From: Cyclobacteriaceae bacterium
Lineage (GTDB): Bacteria > Bacteroidota > Bacteroidia > Cytophagales > Cyclobacteriaceae
DNA: 64,000 nt
NCBI GenBank assembly: GCA_958296015.1
Contig: CATQIH010000014.1
Coordinates: 186,001 to 250,000 of the forward strand
Direction of reading: 5' to 3'
Part shown: in pieces, positions 26,373 to 34,215 of the stretch
Layout: every line of letters starts with the position of its first letter
How positions within the stretch are numbered: the stretch's first letter is position 1
Made by a program: the position numbers and the translations under genes
The notes under the pieces: generated by a model
What the model was told of the DNA's origin: nothing
What the model saw: the letters and a program-made list of their open reading frames with translations, nothing else
Databases searched by the model: none

Positions 26373-27020
26373 ATGTATAGCACTACAGCCAATACCGTGC
26401 TCATTGATCTGCATTATTTGCCGTGTATCGCCTATTTTTCGCGTATTCTTCAGGCCGATCAAATCATGGTGGAAGTTCATGAGCATTATCCTAAGCAGAC
26501 TTACAGAAACCGGTGTTACCTACAAATAGCCAACAAAGTACACACACTTACCGTACCTGTATCAAGAGGTACAGGAAAGATCAAAACAAAGGATGTCAGG
26601 GTATCCTATAGTCAGCAATGGCAGGATAACCATTGGCGGACCATCACTTCTGCCTATGGTAAAGCACCTTTTTTTGAATTTTTTGCAGATGAGCTTTATA
26701 ACATTCTGCATAAAAAACATCAGTTTTTAGTTGATCTTAACCTGGAACTACTGACAAAGTGTCTGAAATTGATAGGTGCGGATCACAAGTCTGTCATACT
26801 TACAGAAACGTTTCAAGAAGAGCCTGAACAGGTGCTGGATTGCCGAGATATGATTAAGCCTAAAATACCGTACATAGCCTACAGTTTTTTCGACCCATTG
26901 CCTTATAATCAAGTTTTTGGCAAAGACTTTGTACCCAATTTGAGTGTAATAGATTTACTATTTTGTGAGGGGCCCCGCGCTAATCATGTGATAAGTCAGT
27001 CATTATCTTGCGCACATTGA
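26373..27020 (+). CDS. WbqC-family protein
   Basis: This 215-residue protein has the WbqC-like landmarks LIDLHYLPCIAYFSRILQAD near residue 10, HYPKQTYRNRCYLQIANKVH, then LTVPVSRGTGKIKTKDVRVS and WRTITSAYGKAPFFEFFADE. Members occur in polysaccharide and signal-peptidase neighbourhoods of Bacteroidota, and their reaction is not settled. It is co-directional with the Sua5-type gene and separated from clpC by 121 bases. Confidence 0.88.
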   Translation: MYSTTANTVLIDLHYLPCIAYFSRILQADQIMVEVHEHYPKQTYRNRCYLQIANKVHTLTVPVSRGTGKIKTKDVRVSYSQQWQDNHWRTITSAYGKAPFFEFFADELYNILHKKHQFLVDLNLELLTKCLKLIGADHKSVILTETFQEEPEQVLDCRDMIKPKIPYIAYSFFDPLPYNQVFGKDFVPNLSVIDLLFCEGPRANHVISQSLSCAH

Positions 27021-27141
27021 ACAAATGCAACAACTGACTTGTTGATTTCTAGTACAAAGTTCATATCTTGCTGATAGCATAGCAAATATATAAACCACAA
27101 TCTCTCACTTTTACCAAATCACATATTAATTCCCTGGTAAT

Positions 27142-29682
27142 ATGGAAGCTAAATTTTCAAACAGAGTTAAAGAAGTAATCTCACTGAGCAGAGAAGAAGC
27201 CCTTCGCCTCGGTCATGATTATATAGGAACAGAGCATTTATTGCTAGGCATGATCAGAGAAGGTGAAGGCGTAGCCGTTAGCCTCCTGAAAAAGCTGGGT
27301 GTATCGCTTGACGAACTGAGAGCCGCCGTAGAGCAGGCCACCAAAGGGACAGCCACTGGGAACGTGAAAAACCTGGCGAACATACCCCTCACGCGGCAAT
27401 CTGAAAAGGTGCTGAAAATCACCTATTTAGAGGCTAAGATATTTAAAAGCCAACTCATTGGCACAGAACATCTGCTGTTGTCTATCCTTAGGGACGAAGA
27501 CAATATCGCTACCCAGATTTTGGAGAAGTTCGACGTAAACTACGATGTAGTGAAAGAAATGCTGGAATATCAGACAGATCATCCAATGGCTGCTTCTGAT
27601 ACCGACGACAGCGATGAAGACACTTCTCGTATCTTTGGTGGCGGTTCTTCCAGTTCTGGTAGAGAGTCCAAAAGCACTGATAAATCTCGTACACCCGTAC
27701 TGGATAACTTTGGTAGAGACCTTACCAAACTGGCCGAAGACGATAAGCTCGACCCGATTGTTGGTCGCGAAAAGGAAATAGAACGGGTGGCGCAAGTATT
27801 AAGCCGACGTAAAAAGAACAATCCTATTCTTATTGGTGAACCAGGCGTAGGCAAAACAGCCATTGCAGAAGGTCTGGCATTGCGTATTATCCAAAAGAAG
27901 GTGTCCCGTGTGCTTTTCAACAAAAGAGTGGTGACACTTGATCTGGCTTCACTGGTGGCTGGCACCAAATACAGAGGTCAATTCGAGGAAAGAATGAAAG
28001 CGGTAATGAACGAGATAGAAAAATCTCCGGATGTCATCTTGTTTATCGACGAATTGCATACTATCGTAGGTGCGGGTGGTGCTTCCGGTTCGCTGGATGC
28101 TTCCAATATGTTCAAACCTGCACTAGCCAGGGGCGAAATACAATGCATCGGTGCCACTACGCTGGACGAATACCGCCAGTATATTGAAAAAGATGGCGCA
28201 CTTGCCAGAAGATTCCAGGTAGTGATGGTGGATGCTACTTCTCCGGAAGAAACATTCCAGATTCTCAACAACATCAAAGACAAGTATGAAAGCCATCATC
28301 ATGTGAACTACACAGAAGAAGCCTTGCAAACTTGTGTGAAGCTATCGGATCGTTATATCAGTGATCGTTTCTTGCCTGACAAAGCCATCGACGTAATGGA
28401 CGAAGCCGGTGCACGTGTGCATATCAATAACATCCATGTGCCGGAAGAGATCATCAAGCTGGAAGAGGCTATTGAGAACATTAAAGTAGAAAAGAACAGG
28501 GTAGTCAAAAGCCAGAAATATGAAGAAGCTGCCCAGTTGCGCGACCGTGAGAAAAAGCTGATTGATCAGCTGGAAGCGGCCAAGCAAAAATGGGAAGAAG
28601 AGACCCGCACCAAACGGTATACGGTAGACGAGGAAAATGTGGCTGAAGTAATTGCCATGATGACCGGTATTCCAACCAGCCGTGTAGCCCAAAACGAAAG
28701 TAACAAATTGCTGGGCATGGGCGATTCCCTGCGTGGTAAGGTGATTGGACAAGATGAGGCTATCAAAAAACTGGTGAAAGCAATTCAGCGAACCAGGGTT
28801 GGCTTGAAAGACCCACACAAACCTATCGGCTCATTTGTGTTCCTCGGCCCCACAGGTGTAGGTAAGACAGAGCTGGCTAAAGTATTGGCGATGTATCTCT
28901 TCGATAAAGAAGACGCCCTGGTAAGAATAGATATGAGTGAGTACATGGAGAAATTCTCCGTATCTCGCTTGGTAGGAGCGCCTCCGGGCTATGTAGGCTA
29001 CGAAGAAGGCGGACAGCTTACCGAAAAAGTAAGAAGAAAACCTTATAGCGTTGTGTTGCTCGATGAGATTGAGAAAGCACACCCTGATGTGTTTAACCTC
29101 CTGCTTCAGGTACTGGACGATGGTATCCTGACAGATGGTTTAGGCAGAAGAGTGGACTTTAGAAATACGATCATCATCATGACTTCCAACATTGGTGCCC
29201 GTGATCTGAAAGATTTTGGTGCAGGCATTGGTTTTGCTACTAGAGCCAAAGAAGATAATATGGATGACATCATGAAGTCTACCATACAAAATGCTCTGAA
29301 AAAGACATTTAGTCCGGAGTTCTTAAACAGGTTGGACGATGTCATTGTATTCAACTCGTTGAAAAGAGAAGACATACACCTGATCATTGACCTGACGTTG
29401 AACAAGCTCTTTGCCAGAATCACAGCCCTAGGCTATAACATCGAACTGACAGAGAAAGCAAAAGACTTCCTGGCAGAAAAAGGTTATGATCCTTCCTACG
29501 GTGCTCGTCCGCTGAACAGAGCTATCCAGAAATACCTGGAAGATGCCGTTGCCGAAGAAATTCTTAAAGGAGAAGTACAGCCAAATGATACCATCCTCGC
29601 TGATTATGAAGGCGAAGGTGAGGTTTTGAAGCTTTCTCTGAAAAAGAAGAAAATGGAAAAGGAAAAGAAAGATGAGCAGTAA
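27142..29682 (+). CDS. clpC: ATP-dependent Clp protease ATP-binding subunit ClpC
   Basis: This is an 846-residue Hsp100 unfoldase. The double Clp-N repeat spans residues 1-145. AAA1 has Walker A GEPGVGKT at 232 and [14 protein letters not shown]-containing coiled middle domain ([17 protein letters not shown]) lies near 460. AAA2 has Walker A GPTGVGKT at 569, [18 protein letters not shown] and the sensor-2 region [16 protein letters not shown]. It unfolds substrates for ClpP. A hairpin terminator follows at 29707. It is monocistronic. Confidence 0.97.
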   Translation: MEAKFSNRVKEVISLSREEALRLGHDYIGTEHLLLGMIREGEGVAVSLLKKLGVSLDELRAAVEQATKGTATGNVKNLANIPLTRQSEKVLKITYLEAKIFKSQLIGTEHLLLSILRDEDNIATQILEKFDVNYDVVKEMLEYQTDHPMAASDTDDSDEDTSRIFGGGSSSSGRESKSTDKSRTPVLDNFGRDLTKLAEDDKLDPIVGREKEIERVAQVLSRRKKNNPILIGEPGVGKTAIAEGLALRIIQKKVSRVLFNKRVVTLDLASLVAGTKYRGQFEERMKAVMNEIEKSPDVILFIDELHTIVGAGGASGSLDASNMFKPALARGEIQCIGATTLDEYRQYIEKDGALARRFQVVMVDATSPEETFQILNNIKDKYESHHHVNYTEEALQTCVKLSDRYISDRFLPDKAIDVMDEAGARVHINNIHVPEEIIKLEEAIENIKVEKNRVVKSQKYEEAAQLRDREKKLIDQLEAAKQKWEEETRTKRYTVDEENVAEVIAMMTGIPTSRVAQNESNKLLGMGDSLRGKVIGQDEAIKKLVKAIQRTRVGLKDPHKPIGSFVFLGPTGVGKTELAKVLAMYLFDKEDALVRIDMSEYMEKFSVSRLVGAPPGYVGYEEGGQLTEKVRRKPYSVVLLDEIEKAHPDVFNLLLQVLDDGILTDGLGRRVDFRNTIIIMTSNIGARDLKDFGAGIGFATRAKEDNMDDIMKSTIQNALKKTFSPEFLNRLDDVIVFNSLKREDIHLIIDLTLNKLFARITALGYNIELTEKAKDFLAEKGYDPSYGARPLNRAIQKYLEDAVAEEILKGEVQPNDTILADYEGEGEVLKLSLKKKKMEKEKKDEQ

Positions 29683-29706
29683 AAACTCATCTGGTCTATA
29701 AACACA

Positions 29707-29737
29707 AAAGCTGCCAATCCAATTGGCAGCTTTTTTT
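29707..29737 (+). terminator. rho-independent terminator after clpC
   Basis: AAAGCTGCCAA and TTGGCAGCTTT form an 11-bp stem around TCCAA, followed by a run of T (to 29737). It lies 24 bases after the clpC stop and can also end transcripts coming from the right. Confidence 0.88.
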
Positions 29738-29760
29738 ATGATGTTAACAAAGCACTTACT

Positions 29761-30356
29761 TTACATCTGAATTGTTGTATTAGTTGCAACGGATGAATCT
29801 ACCTGATATCCAGGAGGAATCTGTGCATTTTTTCCTTTCATTAGCAAAAAAAAATACAAACAACGACACCTAATACTATTGAAAGTGTTTGCTTACTATC
29901 ACCTTCCTGATAGACATTGCCACCTATCAAGAAAACTTCCTGTCCGTCTGCTGCGGTAACAGACTTTATCTGTATTTCTACAAAACCCTCTTTTCCGATT
30001 GCTTTAGCTTTTTCTGCCCTCATGATCTGTCCTCTGGCTACTGAACCAGCAGGGATAACTACTACGTCTTTGACTTTTACATCATACTTTACCTTGAAGT
30101 CAATGGTTTGCCCTACAGAAATCAAATCGGATTGAATCATAGAAAGTGTTTCAAGGATGACACCGGTACCTGCATTTAAAACTATTACCTCTTTGTCGCG
30201 TGTTTTAAAAGACACGAAAAGGATAGATACAGCTAATAGCATAGCTATATGCTTTGCGAAAATGGAATTTTCCTGATTGTAACGTTTTGCGGTGATAATT
30301 AAAAAAAGCCATTGATCATGCTTACCTTTCAAGTGTGAACAAGAACGTAAACCCAA
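29761..30356 (-). pseudogene. exported protein of unknown function, frameshifted in an A9/T9 run
   Basis: On the minus strand the frame runs from a hydrophobic segment (MLLAVSILFVSFKT) through a beta-rich domain (IDFKVKYDVKVKDVVVIPAG, then SVARGQIMRAEKA) to VVVCIFF. It is then thrown out of frame in nine T (plus-strand A9 at 29846-29854) and stops. With one more T it continues as LLMKGKNAQIPPGYQVDSSV and ends in TNTTIQM at 29761. That is the expected end of this Bacteroidota family. The true start is unclear because the IS110 element ends 16 bases away and may have removed it. Confidence 0.75.
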
Positions 30357-30405
30357 CCGCGATTTCTATAGTTTAAACAAGGGCAGCAGTATAGTTTTTT
30401 TCATA

Positions 30406-30420
30406 TCGCCGGGCGACCCC
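30406..30420. repeat. GC-rich mini-insert a (15 nt)
   Basis: TCGCCGGGCGACCCC interrupts the transposase C-terminus between REDRN and YEKNY (minus strand). Removal keeps frame and gives a plausible join. Confidence 0.7.
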
Positions 30421-30717
30421 GTTTCGGTCCTCTCGGATACAAGCAAAAACGCGGTGGATAATCTTGTTACGTACGGCGTTTAAGACGAGCATTTTGTTCT
30501 TTCCCTGCTCAACTTTTCGGTGGTAGTAATCAGCCATTTCACCTTTTCCAGAGACGATTGATAGCGCAGCCATGTGCAGTAGTTTCTTCATCTGTTTGTT
30601 AGCAAGATGGCTTACTCTAGTGCCCCCTCGGATACTGGTTCCCGAGCTATGCTCAAAGGGAGCTACGCCTGAGTAACAAGCAAACTTCCTGGGGCAGCTA
30701 AATAACTTAAATTCGTT

Positions 30718-30732
30718 ACCGGGCCGCCGGGC
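30718..30732. repeat. GC-rich mini-insert b (15 nt)
   Basis: ACCGGGCCGCCGGGC, within an 18-mer ACCGGGCCGCCGGGCGGT. The 18-mer occurs in reverse complement at 30969-30986. It splits VIAT and NEFKLF. Confidence 0.8.
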
Positions 30733-30819
30733 GGTAGCAATTACCATCTCACAAAAGACTACTTCACCTACGCCATCTACTGAAGTAACCAGGTCAAAGA
30801 GATGCTTGAGCGAATCATC

Positions 30820-30833
30820 CGCGCCGCGTCGGC
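30820..30833. repeat. GC-rich mini-insert c (14 nt)
   Basis: CGCGCCGCGTCGGC shifts the reading frame between LIKE and DDSLKHL. An identical block lies 47 bases to the right. Confidence 0.85.
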
Positions 30834-30866
30834 TTCTTTGATTAGGGCTTTAATTTTCTTTTCAAC

Positions 30867-30880
30867 CGCGCCGCGTCGGC
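30867..30880. repeat. GC-rich mini-insert d (14 nt), identical to c
   Basis: CGCGCCGCGTCGGC again, between QITE and VEKKIKAL (minus strand). Both copies follow a GAA codon on the coding strand. They share 18 bases if flanks are included. Confidence 0.85.
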
Positions 30881-30970
30881 TTCCGTAATCTGCTTTTCTA
30901 AAGCCTCAATGGGCTTTTTGTTCAGCCTTACCATCTCCTTTTGAAGCTTTTTATCTTGGAAGTTAGACAC

Positions 30971-30985
30971 CGCCCGGCGGCCCGG
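30971..30985. repeat. GC-rich mini-insert e (15 nt)
   Basis: CGCCCGGCGGCCCGG adds five codons (PGRRA) between LDE and VSNFQDKK. It is the reverse complement of the block at 30718. Confidence 0.85.
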
Positions 30986-31150
30986 TTCATCTAAGGGGAC
31001 TTTCAGCGCATTCTTAGCGTTGAGCAGTCTTTTGCGCAGAGAGACTAATTGGCGTAATTTGCTGATTGTTTGCCTTTCCGGTTGCCAGACGGTAGCTTGA
31101 TCAGCGTATCGGAACGCGTACTCGCTAATCCTGATCGCGTCGACCTTGTC

Positions 31151-31164
31151 GCCGGGTGCCGGCC
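31151..31164. repeat. GC-rich mini-insert f (14 nt)
   Basis: GCCGGGTGCCGGCC shifts frame inside GKS/DKVDA, a conserved IS110 motif. Removal restores LGLQRGKSDKVDAIR. Confidence 0.88.
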
Positions 31165-31263
31165 ACTCTTGCCACGCTGAAGCCCTAATGATCGCTTGAT
31201 TCTCAAAGAGGATTCCAGCCAAAGGGAAAAACCATTCTCAGTAGCTAATGCCAGGATATTTTG

Positions 31264-31277
31264 GCTGGGGCAGCCCC
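31264..31277. repeat. GC-rich mini-insert g (14 nt)
   Basis: GCTGGGGCAGCCCC shifts frame after CEHTGVYS. Removal continues with QNILALATENGFSLWLES. It may be read as GGGGCTGCCCC flanked by an AGC repeat on the coding strand. Confidence 0.85.
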
Positions 31278-31457
31278 GCTGTAGACCCCCGTGTGCTCAC
31301 AACAGATCAGGCTCTGCTGAAGGTTAATTTCTTTGGCCAAACACTCCTGCTTGAACTGGTTCAGACCAGCCATTGAGTTGTCCACCTTTAAGTGAAAAAG
31401 ATGCTTGCTTTGGTCTCTGATAGCGAAATCTAGCGTTTTTTTACTGATGTCAATACC

Positions 31458-31472
31458 GCGCCACGGGGGCCG
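31458..31472. repeat. GC-rich mini-insert h (15 nt)
   Basis: GCGCCACGGGGGCCG adds RPPWR between FLFY and GIDISKK, the first catalytic strand. Its first 14 bases recur at 31739. Confidence 0.88.
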
Positions 31473-31526
31473 ATAAAAAAGGAATAATGCATACATTCGT
31501 GGTTAGTGGTTAGTGAATAATCAAGA

Positions 31527-31541
31527 CCGGGCCACGGCGGC
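31527..31541. repeat. GC-rich mini-insert i (about 15 nt)
   Basis: CCGGGCCACGGCGGC lies in AT-rich noncoding DNA upstream of the IS110 gene. Exact edges cannot be fixed. Confidence 0.6.
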
Positions 31542-31617
31542 ACTTTCAAAACCTTAATAATAGGTCTTAGGCAGTAGCCCTTACCTGAATTTCTATTTGA
31601 AGCTTATCTTGATAGAA

Positions 31618-31697
31618 CCAGCCTAAGTCTTAATCGCGGCGTAGGCCATCGTGGCGCGATCTTTCTCCTGGCGGCGGCCCTAGTGCACTTAGGCTGG
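31618..31697. repeat. inverted repeat (11 bp) enclosing several GC-rich blocks
   Basis: CCAGCCTAAGT (31618-31628) and ACTTAGGCTGG (31687-31697) are perfect inverted repeats. Between them lie GC blocks near 31634-31647, 31650-31658 (GTGGCGCG, related to insert h) and 31669-31680 (GGCGGCGGCCC). It looks like a hairpin or element end hit more than once. Confidence 0.5.
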
Positions 31698-31704
31698 TGG
31701 TCAA

Positions 31705-31766
31705 GCTGTGAATATATGGATAACTCTACCGAGTTACCGCGCCACGGGGGCCCACATATTCACAGC
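31705..31766. repeat. long hairpin with one arm split by a GC-rich block
   Basis: The left arm (31705-31726, starting GCTGTGAATATATGG) pairs with the right arm (ending ATATTCACAGC) around loop TACC. The right arm is broken after GAGTTACC by the block at 31739-31753. Without it a nearly perfect stem of about 21 bp forms. It lies between the two transposase genes and could be an element end or a bidirectional terminator. Confidence 0.75.
31739..31753. repeat. GC-rich mini-insert k (14-15 nt)
   Basis: GCGCCACGGGGGCCC matches insert h in 14 of 15 bases, and the 3-base left flank (ACC) also matches. It splits a hairpin arm. Confidence 0.8.
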
Positions 31767-31816
31767 ATAATAGCAACAACTGCTTTCTTAGAATTTTACT
31801 ACACTGTAAACCTAAA

Positions 31817-31829
31817 GGCGGCGGCCGCC
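31817..31829. repeat. GC-rich mini-insert l (13 nt) just before a start codon
   Basis: GGCGGCGGCCGCC ends two bases before the ATG at 31831, in otherwise AT-rich DNA. It probably alters translation of the transposase-like gene. Confidence 0.6.
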
Positions 31830-31830
31830 A

Positions 31831-32604
31831 ATGGCTCTGAAAGGTAAGCAAAATCGGACAATAGTAATAAATATTTCTGAATCTATATATAACTCATTTA
31901 TGCAAGATAGTCAGGCAGCTCACCACTTAATTCAAGAAGCTATTCAGCATCATGCTGAACTTTTCCCTCCACGGATAAACGGTGGTTATGTGCTCAACGG
32001 CAAAACGCGCGTATCTAAAAAAATGTCTCTACAAATGCGCAAGATCAAAGTAGATGGGATAAGCTATCAGTTGCGGCCCAGCTTTTTGCTACCGGCCATG
32101 CGGGCTAAAACCCAAGAGGTATCTAAGCCTTTGTTCCTATTACGCTTGGGTGTACCCTTCTGGGCACTCGCCTATGTGTTTGGACGTAATCCCATGTGCC
32201 GGGCCGCCGGGCAGTGGTACCGGCTCTACTTGTGTTTAGGTCGTTCTAGTCTGGTGGGTACTACCGTTTATGATGCTGACCAACTACCCGAAAACTTGTT
32301 AGCCGATGAGCAACATATCCGTGTTCAGGGACGGAAAGCCTATGTAGCAACAACTATTGGGCAAGGCTGTATGCTAGGGGCACACGCTTGCAGTAAAGCG
32401 GACGAAGTTACCTTGAAAGAAGGCTACAAGGTGTTCCATCAGGAAGCACTGGATGTGATAGAAGATTACGAGCCTAAAACGGTCAATACCGATGGCTGGT
32501 CTGCCACCCAAAACGCCTGGAAGCATTTGTTTGCCAACATAGCACTCATTGAGTGCTTCCTACATGCTTTCCTCAAAGTCCGAGATCGGGCTACTAAAAA
32601 GCTA
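31831..32604 (+). pseudogene. DDE-type transposase-like gene, truncated
   Basis: About 258 residues are visible: an N-terminal part (SLQMRKIKVDGISYQLRPSF) and a catalytic part with LVGTTVYDADQLPENLLADE, VNTDGWSATQNAWKHLF and IALIECFLHAFLKVRDRA. The order with a D in TDGW and C..H in ECFLHAF resembles DDE transposases of the IS256/MULE sort, but the exact IS family was not placed. A 15-nt block (32197) adds five codons. After KK the gene runs into an IS630-family element; the sequence beyond that element does not continue it, so it was already cut short. Confidence 0.75.
32197..32211. repeat. GC-rich mini-insert m (15 nt)
   Basis: TGCCGGGCCGCCGGG adds CRAAG between FGRNPM and QWYRLYLC. The core GCCGGGCCGCCGGGC is the same as in inserts b and e. 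Confidence 0.85.
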
Positions 32605-33726
32605 GTGTTTAATTACAATAACAATCTATATAATATTTTTTTCATAATTATCTTAGTGGTATGGGAAATCATGCAGGGCAAATCGAGATCTAGGAGCAGG
32701 ACAGGGTTACCCTTGAGAGGTGGGCAAGGTCAAAAACCATTAGTACGTATCAACACGAGCAGGCTATAATGATATTGGAAAGCGCAGCAGGCACACCAGT
32801 CAAAAATATTGCCGCAAAGCTCAATACTTATTCCAACAAGGTTATTGAGTGGCGCAAGCGCTATAAGCAGGATGGGATAGCAGGTTTAAAGGACATGCCA
32901 CGGGAAGGCCACCCAAAAATTTACGGTGGCCTTAAAGAAAGGCTTCTGAAAAAAATAAGCGAAAAGCCCCCAAAAGGCTATGGCAGGTGGGATGCCACCT
33001 TGCTTTCCAGCGAACTGTCCGCCTGAGATGATGCAATATGGAGGATAATGAAAGAGGCGGGGTTTCCCTGAACAGACAGCGTTCATGGTGCATCAGCACA
33101 GATAAAGATTTTGCGGCCAAAGCTGCCGACATTGTGGGATTGTATTTGTAACCACCTATGAAAGCAATTATCATTTGCGTTGATGAAAAGCCCAGTATCC
33201 AGGCATTGGAACGGAAAGCCGGGTATGTCCATGCCAAAGACGGCAAAACAATGAGGGCTTATCAAAGCACTTATAAAAGGCATGGGACACTTAATTTATT
33301 TGCCGCTTTGAAGGTTGCCACAGGCGAAGTGCTCACATCGGTGACAGATAGGAAGACCAGAGTGGATTTTATTGAGTTCCCGGACGGTATTGTGGGCCAA
33401 TACCCCCAATGAGGAACTTCACTTTATTTTGGATAATTACTCCACCCATAAAAAAAACGAGAAGTGGCTTGCAGCCCACCCCTTGGTATATTTCCATTTT
33501 ACACCAATATCAGCCAGCTGGTTGAACATGGACGAAATTTGGTTTGGCATATTCACAAGGAAGTCCCTTGCAGGGGCCAGCTTCAATAACACAAAAGAAT
33601 TGAAGGATCAAATTGAGGCATATTCGAAGGCTTACAATCAGAACTGTAAGCCATTTGTTTGGAGAAAGAGAGAAGTGAAAGGCAGCCATCTCAAAAGTAA
33701 TATAGTTAACTTACGCAATTAAACAC
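32605..33726 (+). mobile_element. IS630-family element, 1122 bp, with TA target duplication
   Basis: The ends are inverted repeats (GTGTTTAATTAC at left, and the right end reads GTGTTTAATTGC in reverse), flanked by TA at 32603-32604 and 33727-33728. TA duplication is the hallmark of IS630/Tc1 elements. The inside holds a decayed DDE transposase. It has inserted at the end of the truncated transposase-like gene. No GC-rich mini-insert is seen inside it. Confidence 0.9.
32661..33722 (+). pseudogene. IS630 transposase, multiple stops and frameshifts
   Basis: From ATG 32661 the frame has a TAG at 32691, then reads VTLERWARSKTISTYQHEQA and the helix-turn-helix VKNIAAKLNTYSNKVIEWRK up to a TGA at 33024. 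After further breaks the frame from 33158 gives CVDEKPSIQALERKAGY and TYKRHGTLNLFAALKVATGE, containing the first Asp. A last shift near 33400 leads to FILDNYSTHKKNEKWLAAHP and ISASWLNMDEIWFGI, with the second Asp and the Glu. It cannot make active transposase without correction. Confidence 0.9.
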
Positions 33727-33728
33727 TA

Positions 33729-33813
33729 GCTTCAGTTTGTAACTGAAGCTTTTTCGATAGATATCAGTCTAAGACTGATTTTGATTATTTGGCTTCGGTT
33801 ACAAACCGAAGCC
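33729..33813. repeat. cluster of three short perfect hairpins
   Basis: GCTTCAGTT-TGT-AACTGAAGC (33729-33749) has a 9-bp stem. ATCAGTC-TAA-GACTGAT (33763-33779) has a 7-bp stem. GGCTTCGGTT-ACA-AACCGAAGCC (33791-33813) has a 10-bp stem. The first and third belong to the same family as the palindrome at 629-650. T-tracts after the first make it a possible terminator. Confidence 0.8.
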
Positions 33814-33884
33814 AGGGGGGTCTACAAAAAGTGTACACAGGAATTTACTGAATACTGGATTGGAAAGGTTAAATAGATACGCAC

Positions 33885-34214
33885 ATGGCTCAACGAGATG
33901 CTTTAGCTAAAGCGCAGACATTCGCAGGGTTAGTTACTGCTAGGTTTAGTCCAAAGCATATCTTCCTCTTTGCCGGGACGCCGGGCGGCTCCTATACAAA
34001 AGGAAACTATCATGCTGATAGTGATATTGATATTGCTGTCGTGTTTGATTATTATGCAGACGGCCTGGAGATGCAGCTGGAATTGATGCGGTTAAGACGC
34101 ACCGTAGATAGCAGGATAGAACCTCACCCTTTTAGGTCACAGGATTTTACTATCACCAATCCGATGGTGTATGAAATCATGAACTATGGACAGGAGATAG
34201 GAAACGTAGCTTAA
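33885..34214 (+). CDS. MNT-type nucleotidyltransferase with a 15-nt insert in its catalytic loop
   Basis: This 109-residue protein of the small pol-beta nucleotidyltransferase family is of the kind often paired with HEPN toxins. The family loop GS.(x)KG..H.DSDID is present as GSYTKGNYHADSDIDIAVVF with both metal Asp residues. Five extra residues (AGTPG) precede the GS, encoded by a GC block at 33972-33986; without it the text reads HIFLFGSYTKG. The insert may disturb nucleotide binding. No HEPN gene is adjacent. A hairpin terminator follows. Confidence 0.85.
   Translation: MAQRDALAKAQTFAGLVTARFSPKHIFLFAGTPGGSYTKGNYHADSDIDIAVVFDYYADGLEMQLELMRLRRTVDSRIEPHPFRSQDFTITNPMVYEIMNYGQEIGNVA
33972..33986. 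repeat. GC-rich mini-insert n (15 nt)
   Basis: GCCGGGACGCCGGGC differs by one base from the core of inserts b, e and m (GCCGGGCCGCCGGGC). It lies in a gene unrelated to transposases. Confidence 0.88.
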
Positions 34215-34215
34215 C

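Larger units (their letters stand above)
30373..31496 (-). mobile_element. IS110-family transposase gene split by eight short GC-rich insertions
   Basis: On the minus strand pieces of one IS110-type DEDD transposase are in order: MYALFLFY / GIDISKKTLDFAI, CEHTGVY, DKVDAIRISEYAFRY, LVTSVDGVGEVVF, and the Transposase_20 part (KFACYSGVAPFEHSSGTSIR, VSHLANKQMKKLLHMAALS). The frame changes four times. Removing the eight GC blocks at 30406, 30718, 30820, 30867, 30971, 31151, 31264 and 31458 (116 nt in total) leaves 1008 nt, a single open frame of 336 codons with no stop inside. That is normal length for IS110. IS110 elements have no clear terminal repeats, so the ends were not placed. Confidence 0.9.

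Noticed and set aside
31285-31300. GTAGACCCCCGTGTG near insert g as an insertion
   Set aside because: It encodes the conserved HTGVY motif of IS110 transposases.
33885-34214. Complete HEPN/MNT toxin-antitoxin pair
   Set aside because: Only the nucleotidyltransferase is present; the following gene runs the other way and is not HEPN-like.
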